5,163 bases of DNA. Origin: CAVOBC01 sp963693635 (GTDB lineage: Bacteria; Pseudomonadota; Gammaproteobacteria; Pseudomonadales; Azotimanducaceae). The position numbers and the translations under genes are program-made. This document shows positions 1 through 5,163 of this stretch, in pieces (the first letter of the stretch is position 1; the number at the start of each line of letters is the position of its first letter). The stretch covers positions 1 through 5,163 of the forward strand of contig CAVOBC010000346.1 of the NCBI GenBank assembly GCA_963693635.1, written 5' to 3'. The notes below the pieces were generated by a model. That model was given only the letters and a program-made list of their open reading frames with translations. It searched no databases and was not told where the DNA came from.

Positions 1-1050
1 CCGGATGACTGGAGCCAGGGAGTGCCGCTCGCCTATGCACGGGAGTTCTGCCAGTACTGGGCAACCGACTATGACTGGTACAAGACCCAGGATCGCCTGA
101 ACGGCTTCGCCCAGGGCATGACCAAGATCGATGGGCTGGATGTTCATTTTATCCACGTCAGGAGTCCGGAGGCTGGGGCTCGTCCTATTATCATTACCCA
201 TGGCTGGCCGGGGTCAGTCGTTGAGTTTCACAAGGTCATCGCGGCGCTCGCTGATCCCGTGGCCCATGGCGGCGACGCCAAAGATGCGTTCCACGTCGTT
301 TGTCCGTCGCTCCCCGGGTACGGCTTCTCTGGCAAGCCGGGCGCGACCGGTTGCGGCGTCCAGACGATCGCGACGATGTGGGATGAGCTGATGGTTCGCC
401 TTGGCTATGACAGCTACTACGCCCAGGGCGGCGATTGGGGCTCGGCCGTCACCATGGCGATTGGCCTTGCGAATCGCGGTCATTGCAAGGGCATTCACCT
501 CAACATGCCGAGCGCTGGACCAACCAAAGCGGCCCGCGAAAATCCGAATGCCCAGGACAAGCGCGCCATGGAACGAGCGAAGGCGTACCAGGATTCGGAC
601 TCCGGCTACTCAAAGCAGCAGAGCACACGTCCCCAGACCCTCGGCTATGGACTCGCCGATTCACCGGCCGGTCAGGGCATGTGGATCCTTGAGAAGTTCT
701 GGCGCTGGACCGACTGCAAGGGCCACCCGGAAAACATCCTGACCCGTGACGAATTGATCGACAACATCATGTTGTACTGGCTGACCAATTCCGGTGCGTC
801 GTCTGCGCGCTTGTACTGGGAGAGCTTCAATCGCGCGTTTGGTGCCGGTGCCACCAATGAGGTGACGCTGCCGACCGGTTGCTCGATCTTTCCGCAGGAG
901 ATTGTGCCGACGCCCCGGTCGTGGGCGGAAAGCCGCTTCCCCAACATTGTCTACTGGAATGAACTGGAAAGCGGCGGTCACTTTGCGGCGTTTGAACAGC
1001 CCGAACTCTTCATCCAGGAGATGCGCGCCTGTTTTGCAGCCATGAGCTAG
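1..1050 (+). CDS. Epoxide hydrolase, microsomal-type alpha/beta hydrolase (5' end outside window)
   Basis: Predicted to open epoxides to vicinal diols through an Asp-ester intermediate. The frame is open from base 1 (first codons read PDDWSQG), so the GTG at 22 is not the likely start. With about 350 codons visible against a usual 380-390, some 30-40 N-terminal residues are missing. Numbering from the codon at 22, an N-terminal EHN-like segment (RSPEAGA, about 48-54) precedes the oxyanion-hole loop HGWPGS (60-65) and the nucleophile elbow GGDWGS with Asp138. Cap-domain tyrosines that could activate the epoxide are Tyr196 (SGYS) and Tyr265 (RLYWES). His320 (GGHF) is the catalytic base and Glu293 (FPQE) the probable charge-relay acid. 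The Glu-to-His distance of 27 equals Glu404-His431 of rat microsomal epoxide hydrolase. The set looks intact, so the protein is probably active. No membrane anchor is visible in the part seen. The substrate cannot be told. The family is secure; the true start is unknown. Confidence 0.93.
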   Translation, partial: PDDWSQGVPLAYAREFCQYWATDYDWYKTQDRLNGFAQGMTKIDGLDVHFIHVRSPEAGARPIIITHGWPGSVVEFHKVIAALADPVAHGGDAKDAFHVVCPSLPGYGFSGKPGATGCGVQTIATMWDELMVRLGYDSYYAQGGDWGSAVTMAIGLANRGHCKGIHLNMPSAGPTKAARENPNAQDKRAMERAKAYQDSDSGYSKQQSTRPQTLGYGLADSPAGQGMWILEKFWRWTDCKGHPENILTRDELIDNIMLYWLTNSGASSARLYWESFNRAFGAGATNEVTLPTGCSIFPQEIVPTPRSWAESRFPNIVYWNELESGGHFAAFEQPELFIQEMRACFAAMS

Positions 1051-1094
1051 TTCCTGTCCCAGGACAAATTAAGCGCCGGGGTTGCCGGTCAACC

Positions 1095-1100
1095 GGAGGA
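1095..1100 (+). promoter_or_regulatory. Ribosome binding site of the oligoendopeptidase gene
   Basis: GGAGGA lies eight bases upstream of the ATG at 1109, an almost ideal Shine-Dalgarno sequence at near-ideal spacing. It decides the start: the in-frame TTG at 1082 lies upstream of this site, has no comparable purine tract of its own, and would add nine residues of no family character. Confidence 0.85.
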
Positions 1101-1108
1101 CCACATTC

Positions 1109-2974
1109 ATGTCAGTTTCCAACCTTAGCAATCGTGCGAGCACTTGTTTTTTCGACAAGGACGCGGAATCGCAGGGTGGGCAATCGGGGGCAGCGTCCGA
1201 TCAGCGCTGGGATTTGTCCGATCTGTACGCGTCTGCCGATGCCTGGAACGAAGCTCGACTCGCCGCAGCCGCAGGGTTGGGCGCACTTGCGGATTACGAA
1301 GGCAGGCTCGGTGAGTCCGGAGCCGTGCTTGCGGATTTCCTGACAGCCTATTTCGATGCCCAGAAGGTCATCTCGCAGCTCTACACGTACGCGAGCCTTG
1401 CGGCAGATCAGGATCTGCGGGAATCGACGGGACTTGAGCGCCAGTCGCTGATACAGGGCACGGCCAGTCAATTCGGTCAGACCGTCAGTTTTGTGGAGCC
1501 GGAACTCATTGCGCTCGGAGCGGTGTGCCTGCGCAGCTTCGTTGATGACGAGGTGCGCCTCGCACCCTACGACCACTACCTGAGCGATCTCATTCGTCAG
1601 CAAAAGCACGTGCTCACCGACGCAGAAGAGAAGATTCTCGCCGCCGCCAGCGAGTCCATGGCGACGGCGAACGCCGCCTACCGCGTCTTGTCGAACGCTG
1701 ACATCGATTGGCCACGGATAGAACTGTCGACCGGTGAGACGGTTCTGCTCGATGCGTCGGGCTATGGCAACTACCGGCAGCTCGACAGCCGGGAGGACCG
1801 GGAACGGGTGTTTCGTGCGTTCTTCGAAAAGCACCACCAATATCGAAACACCTTCGCCACGACCCTGCAGGGTCAGGTTAAGAACCACATCTTTTCAAGC
1901 CGTGTCCGCGGCTATGATTCGTGCCTTGAACGGGCGCTGGATGGTGAGAATATTCCAGCGGGCGTCTACCGCACGCTGGTCCAGGTGGTAAATGACAGCC
2001 TGCCGACCTTGCACCGGTACTTTCGTCTGCGCGGCCGCATGCTCGGCATCGAAGACCTGCGTTACTTTGATATCTATCCCGAACTCGTGGACCGGGATCT
2101 GGTTTACAAAATCGATCAGTGCAAGGCGATCACGCTCGACGCTGTACGGCCGCTCGGCAACGAGTATGTTTCCAGCATGGCGGACGCCCTCGACAAACCG
2201 TGGATGGACGTTTATCCCCGAGAAGGCAAGCGTTCGGGCGCGTACATGGCGGGCTCTGCCTACGACGTGCACCCCTATCTGATGCTGAACCACCACGACG
2301 ATTACAACTCGCTCTCAACCTTTGCCCACGAGTGGGGCCACGCGATGCACTCCTTGCTGTCCAACGAGGCCCAGCCCTTCGCCAAAGCCAGTTACGCAAC
2401 TTTTGTGGCGGAAGTCGCCTCGATCGTCAATGAAACGCTGTTGTCTGATCGGCTCATCGCCAATGCAGAGGCGGCGGGCGACGATGAGACCCGTCTTTTC
2501 TTTCTCACCGAAGCACTTGAGGGAATGCGCGGTACGTTCTTTCGCCAGACGATGTTTGGCGAGTTCGAGCTTAATATCCACGAGGAGGTGGAGCAGGGCG
2601 GCGCGCTGTCGGGTGACAAGCTGACCCAGATGTATGGCGACATCCTGCGCCGGTACCACGGGCACGACGAAGGCGTGCTCACCATCGACGATGTCGTCTG
2701 TACCGAGTGGGGTTACATTCCGCACTTCTACATGAACTTCTACGTGTATCAGTACGCGACCTCGATGGCTGCGGCCTTCGCGGTAGTTGAGCGCATCCGC
2801 CGCGAAGGCGACGTGGCGCGCCAGGCGTATCTGGCTGCGTTGTCTGCCGGCGGCAGTGCGCATCCGTACGAGATTCTGAAAGAGGCCGGTCTCGACATGG
2901 CGGACGCGTCGGTTTACCAGGCCGTAGTCAATCGCATGGATGAGGTGCTCGACCAGGTCGAAGCACTGCTCTGA
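1109..2974 (+). CDS. pepF: Oligoendopeptidase F, M3-family zinc metallopeptidase
   Basis: A zinc peptidase expected to cut short oligopeptides in the cytoplasm, in peptide turnover. The product from ATG 1109 is 621 residues, close to the roughly 600 usual for the M3B/PepF group. The N-terminal hallmark WDLSDLY begins at residue 34, after a polar, unconserved-looking lead of about 30 residues with no hydrophobic signal. The helical M3 N-terminal region follows. The active site HEWGH is at 407-411 (zinc ligands His407 and His411, general base Glu408). The probable third ligand is Glu435 in the FVAEVAS segment. The C-terminal substrate-facing stretch IPHFYMNFYVYQYATS (about 537-552) supplies His539 and several tyrosines that in this family help position substrate and stabilise the transition state. 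All key residues are present and the frame is unbroken. The gene follows the epoxide hydrolase by 58 bases on the same strand and may be co-transcribed with it. Known family members are broad-specificity oligopeptidases; the actual substrates here are not visible. Confidence 0.95.
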   Translation: MSVSNLSNRASTCFFDKDAESQGGQSGAASDQRWDLSDLYASADAWNEARLAAAAGLGALADYEGRLGESGAVLADFLTAYFDAQKVISQLYTYASLAADQDLRESTGLERQSLIQGTASQFGQTVSFVEPELIALGAVCLRSFVDDEVRLAPYDHYLSDLIRQQKHVLTDAEEKILAAASESMATANAAYRVLSNADIDWPRIELSTGETVLLDASGYGNYRQLDSREDRERVFRAFFEKHHQYRNTFATTLQGQVKNHIFSSRVRGYDSCLERALDGENIPAGVYRTLVQVVNDSLPTLHRYFRLRGRMLGIEDLRYFDIYPELVDRDLVYKIDQCKAITLDAVRPLGNEYVSSMADALDKPWMDVYPREGKRSGAYMAGSAYDVHPYLMLNHHDDYNSLSTFAHEWGHAMHSLLSNEAQPFAKASYATFVAEVASIVNETLLSDRLIANAEAAGDDETRLFFLTEALEGMRGTFFRQTMFGEFELNIHEEVEQGGALSGDKLTQMYGDILRRYHGHDEGVLTIDDVVCTEWGYIPHFYMNFYVYQYATSMAAAFAVVERIRREGDVARQAYLAALSAGGSAHPYEILKEAGLDMADASVYQAVVNRMDEVLDQVEALL

Positions 2975-3016
2975 AGCGCGCTTGCTGATAGCGCATCTCA
3001 CGGCGAAGCCAGGCAG
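2975..3016. other. Convergent intergenic junction, possible weak terminator region
   Basis: Only 42 bases separate the stop of the plus-strand peptidase (TGA, 2972-2974) from the stop of the minus-strand acetyltransferase (TAG, 3019-3017). The only structure seen is a 5-bp stem GCGCT/AGCGC (2978-2982 with 2990-2994) around a 7-base loop. Neither strand has a T tract after it, so it is not a canonical intrinsic terminator. Transcription from both sides must end here or run into the opposing gene. Confidence 0.3.
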
Positions 3017-3784
3017 CTAGGACAGATGAAAGTCGGCGGCGTAGATCGCGGCCCCCACCGCAGCAGCGACCCGTTGAGACGCCATGTCGTCCCAGGAGGT
3101 CGAATAGTGAGGCAGTGCGCCAAGCCTTCGCACTTCGCGTGCCCAGGCGGCAACCACGCGGCGGGCGAGCCCTCGACCGCGAAACGCTGGCACCGTTTCG
3201 ACGCCTGCCGCGTGGGCTCCCGGCGTGATGCTCACGCTGGCGCAGATCGCGACTGCGGCGTTGCCGCCCAGCGCAGCGATGATAGGACTGCGATGTGGCA
3301 CGTCGGGTAGCCAATCGGCCATTAAGGGCGAAAGTAATGTCGCGTTCGACCGCGTGATCGCGACGATTTGTATCGGGCCCGAGGGGATGGGGTCCGGGTT
3401 CGATGGCACAACGAAGGCAGGTCCATGCCACCTGCGGGTGATCGGAATCCGTGGCATGTGCGCGCGCAGCAGCCTTACGTAGTCGTTGGCATAGAGGGGC
3501 GTCTGACGTAAATCACGGGGCGCAGGTTCCCGCTTGCAGAGACGGGTCAACGCGCTTGTCAGTGCTGTCGGCAGGTCGGCACGAAAGCGCCACGCGTTGC
3601 CGGCGACGGTCAGGCCCAAATGAAAGCGCGGCACCTCACCGCCGTTCCACTGGTTGATGCTGACCAGGCGCTGGGCGCTGTCTGTGAGATAGAGCGACTC
3701 AAAGTGCGAGGACTGGAGCGTTCGACGATGGTGGTCGTGCAGACGGTTCAGAATCGGGATTGCCTTGTTGTGCCTGTCTCTCAT
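3017..3784 (-). CDS. GNAT-family N-acetyltransferase
   Basis: A 255-residue protein whose C-terminal half is a GCN5-related acetyltransferase domain, expected to transfer acetyl from acetyl-CoA to an amine. Strand beta-4 runs into the pyrophosphate-binding loop in GVETVPAFRGRGLA (194-207), with Arg202-Gly203-Arg204-Gly205 matching the Q/R-x-x-G-x-G/A motif and a helix after it (ARRVVAAWAREV). The late segment YSTSWDDMASQRVAAAVG (227-244) is the usual Asn/Asp-x-x-Ser motif-B region, and the protein ends AADFHLS as many relatives do. Residues 1 to about 110 are rich in Arg, His and Leu and have no motif I can name; they may be a degenerate GNAT half or a substrate-recognition domain. The ATG at 3784 lies 11 bases after the stop of the NYN gene, with a weak AGAAG five bases before it, so it is probably the last gene of the dbpA operon. 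The acceptor substrate is unknown. Confidence 0.85.
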   Translation of the reverse strand: MRDRHNKAIPILNRLHDHHRRTLQSSHFESLYLTDSAQRLVSINQWNGGEVPRFHLGLTVAGNAWRFRADLPTALTSALTRLCKREPAPRDLRQTPLYANDYVRLLRAHMPRIPITRRWHGPAFVVPSNPDPIPSGPIQIVAITRSNATLLSPLMADWLPDVPHRSPIIAALGGNAAVAICASVSITPGAHAAGVETVPAFRGRGLARRVVAAWAREVRRLGALPHYSTSWDDMASQRVAAAVGAAIYAADFHLS

Positions 3785-3795
3785 TCGCGCTTCTG

Positions 3796-4269
3796 TTAGA
3801 GCAGCATGGATTCATCGATGCTCCTGAATGAGGTTGCCGCGTCGACCAGGGACTTTGCTGTCAGCCGCGGCACGCCATAGACCTCGGCGATCACCCGATA
3901 GTCGTCGATGATCTTGTGCAGCAGCAAATCGAAGTCCCCGTCGCCCGAAACGAGCACGATGCGCTCGATCTCGCGCGCGGCTTCAAGCACGTCAATCGTG
4001 ATACCAACGTCCCAGTCGCCCTTGGCCGAACCATCGCTGCGTTGAATGTAGGGTTTGGTGCGCACCTTAAAGCCGATGTGGCGAAGTGCTTTCTGAAACC
4101 GTTCCTGGTTCGCGTCCTGGGGTTCGGTTGCGTAGGCATTAGCGGCGACGATGGTGCCGCCTTCAGCCACGGCCTCCCAGAGTCGGCGGTAGTTGAACTG
4201 GCGGGCGTAGGCGTCCCGGGTCGTGTAATACACATTCTGCACGTCGACAAAGATCGCGGTGGCGGTCAT
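3796..4269 (-). CDS. NYN-domain (PIN-like, LabA/DUF88 family) putative ribonuclease
   Basis: A 157-residue single-domain protein of the NYN family, a PIN-like fold whose studied members are often metal-dependent ribonucleases. The first strand carries FVDVQN (7-12) with Asp9 and Asn12. The middle acidic cluster is KGDWDVGITID (83-93), giving Asp85 or Asp87 and Asp93. The third cluster is SGDGDFD (108-114) with Asp110, Asp112 and Asp114. This is the full acidic set expected for a Mg/Mn-binding site, so activity is plausible. The domain fills the whole protein: there is no C-terminal LOTUS/OST-HTH domain as in some relatives, and no signal or membrane segment, so it should be cytoplasmic. I chose the ATG at 4269 because the family core starts there and it follows the dbpA stop by one base. 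The frame stays open upstream to 4479, but that 70-residue extension lies inside dbpA and resembles nothing. No Shine-Dalgarno precedes the ATG, so it probably depends on coupling. The RNA target is unknown. Confidence 0.9.
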   Translation of the reverse strand: MTATAIFVDVQNVYYTTRDAYARQFNYRRLWEAVAEGGTIVAANAYATEPQDANQERFQKALRHIGFKVRTKPYIQRSDGSAKGDWDVGITIDVLEAAREIERIVLVSGDGDFDLLLHKIIDDYRVIAEVYGVPRLTAKSLVDAATSFRSIDESMLL

Positions 4270-4273
4270 GTTA
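4267..4273 (-). promoter_or_regulatory. Translational coupling site, dbpA stop to NYN start
   Basis: Read on the minus strand the junction is TAACATG: the dbpA stop TAA (4273-4271), one base, then the NYN start ATG (4269-4267). The bases just upstream (CATCCGC) contain no purine-rich ribosome binding site. Ribosomes finishing dbpA most likely restart on the NYN gene, which would tie the two protein amounts together. The spacing is seen directly; the coupling is inferred. Confidence 0.7.
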
Positions 4274-5163
4274 GCGGATGCGGCGCGCACGGAAACTGCG
4301 TCCCTTGATCTTGCCTTCACTGAGCAACGATAAAGCGACCTGGCTGACGCCACGTTGGACTGCAATATAGGTCGTGTTGTCACGCAGATGAATTCTGCCG
4401 ACAGCCTGACCGGTGATTTCTTTTCCCACGGTGAGTGCACCGAGAATGTCGCCAGGCCGCAATTTCTGTTTTCGGCCACCGTCGACTTGCAGGGTCGCCA
4501 TGGCCGGCGTCGGGCGCTTGCCGTCCAGACATGCGGCGTCCGGCAGAGGCAGTGGAGCGATCGTGTGGGGTGGCGCGATGCCGAGTCGCTCGACCTTATT
4601 CATTTCCCGGTCGGTGACCAGATTGCAGGCAATGCCTGATTCGCCGGCCCGGCCTGTGCGGCCGATGCGGTGGGTATGAACCTCGGCATCGTTGGCAACG
4701 TGATAGTTGACGACGAGACCGAGGGCGTCGATGTCGAGGCCGCGCGCAGCGACGTCGGTTGCCACCATCACGGTCGCACTGCCGTTTGCGAACCGAATGA
4801 GTCGCTCGTCGCGCTGCCGTTGATCAAGGTCGCCGTGCATCGCGAGTGCGACGAAGCCCTCCGCCGCTAGATGCTCGGCGAGCGCCTGGGTCTCGAGTCG
4901 CGTTGCGCAGAAAACGAGGGCAGACATGACCCGGTGGTGCATCAGCAGCATCTCGACCGCGCGCGGCCTTGGCACATCGTCTGGCACTGCATACCAGAGT
5001 TCTTCGATGTCCAGAACCTCCTCGCGATGACCGAGGTCTACAGTGACAGGCTCGCGCATGATGCGGTTCGCAATGGCCGTGATTTCCCGGGTAAACGTTG
5101 CGCTGAAGAGCAGTGTCTGCCGCTTCGACGGCACGTGTCGCATGATGTTGTCGATTGACGGTG
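4271..5163 (-). CDS. dbpA: ATP-dependent RNA helicase DbpA, DEAD-box (N-terminal part outside window)
   Basis: DbpA uses ATP to remodel the peptidyl-transferase-centre region of 23S rRNA during assembly of the large ribosomal subunit, binding hairpin 92 through its tail. The frame is open to the window edge, giving about 296 codons against about 457 residues in E. coli DbpA, so the first RecA domain (Q motif, motifs I, Ia and DEAD) is mostly missing. Numbering from the internal Met at 5143, motif III SAT is at 14-16. RecA-like domain 2 follows with LVFCATR (76-82), HGDLDQRQRD (103-112), motif V VATDVAARGLDI (127-138) and motif VI HRIGRTGRAG (158-167). After a proline-rich linker (about 190-213), the DbpA-specific RNA-binding domain spans about 214-290, marked by LRPGDILGALT (228-238) and GKIKGRSFRAR (277-287). 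That tail separates DbpA from other DEAD-box helicases such as RhlE or SrmB. The visible motifs are intact. It is the first seen gene of a minus-strand operon; its promoter lies outside the window. Confidence 0.96.
   Translation of the reverse strand, partial: PSIDNIMRHVPSKRQTLLFSATFTREITAIANRIMREPVTVDLGHREEVLDIEELWYAVPDDVPRPRAVEMLLMHHRVMSALVFCATRLETQALAEHLAAEGFVALAMHGDLDQRQRDERLIRFANGSATVMVATDVAARGLDIDALGLVVNYHVANDAEVHTHRIGRTGRAGESGIACNLVTDREMNKVERLGIAPPHTIAPLPLPDAACLDGKRPTPAMATLQVDGGRKQKLRPGDILGALTVGKEITGQAVGRIHLRDNTTYIAVQRGVSQVALSLLSEGKIKGRSFRARRIR

Noticed and set aside
1082..1108. TTG at 1082 as the start of the oligoendopeptidase.
   Set aside because: The ATG at 1109 has GGAGGA at ideal spacing, and the added nine residues match nothing in the family.
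1109..1160. Cys13 of the oligoendopeptidase as a lipoprotein cysteine.
   Set aside because: No hydrophobic stretch or lipobox precedes it; the N-terminus is polar.
1112..1888. A 258-codon open frame on the minus strand opposite the oligoendopeptidase gene.
   Set aside because: The plus-strand frame is an unmistakable M3 peptidase; long antisense frames are common in G+C-rich genes, and the translation shows no domain or motif.
2978..2994. Hairpin GCGCT/AGCGC as an intrinsic terminator.
   Set aside because: The stem is short and no T tract follows on either strand; kept only as part of the junction description.
2315..3001. A 228-codon minus-strand open frame across the peptidase active-site region and the convergent junction.
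   Set aside because: It lies antisense to the conserved HEWGH and C-terminal coding sequence and its translation is unlike any family I know.
2928..3431. A 167-codon, Arg-rich minus-strand frame overlapping the acetyltransferase in another frame.
   Set aside because: The Arg-rich, low-complexity translation is typical of a shifted frame; the GNAT motifs are in the competing frame.
4270..4479. Upstream extension of the NYN reading frame by 70 residues, overlapping dbpA.
   Set aside because: It lies wholly within the dbpA RNA-binding-domain coding sequence, has no family resemblance, and the NYN core begins at the ATG at 4269 right after the dbpA stop.

Overview
The window is G+C-rich (roughly 60% by eye, not counted) and densely coded. 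It carries five protein genes in two convergent blocks and no RNA gene, mobile element, CRISPR array or long repeat that I can see. The DbpA-type helicase with its 23S-rRNA-binding tail, the oligoendopeptidase F and the NYN-domain protein beginning FVDVQN together suggest a proteobacterium, most likely a gammaproteobacterium. That assignment is inference from protein style, not from a marker gene.

Left block, plus strand (1-2974). An epoxide hydrolase of the microsomal type enters from outside the window, with its 5' end cut off, and stops at 1050. After a 58-base gap with small inverted repeats and a strong ribosome binding site comes a complete M3-family zinc oligoendopeptidase F (1109-2974). 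The two may be co-transcribed, but their products share no obvious pathway.

Right block, minus strand (5163 down to 3017). A dbpA-type DEAD-box RNA helicase, with its N-terminal part outside the window, is followed by a 157-residue NYN (PIN-like, LabA/DUF88) putative ribonuclease. Only one base lies between the dbpA stop and the NYN start. A GNAT-family acetyltransferase follows after 11 bases. The spacing makes a dbpA-NYN-GNAT operon very likely, with translational coupling at the first junction. The two blocks meet tail to tail across 42 bases (2975-3016) with no canonical terminator.

Most of this is ordinary chromosomal housekeeping or accessory metabolism. The item most worth a second look is the tight coupling of a ribosomal-RNA helicase to a small putative nuclease, which suggests but does not prove a joint role in RNA processing. 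I found no convincing new multi-gene system.
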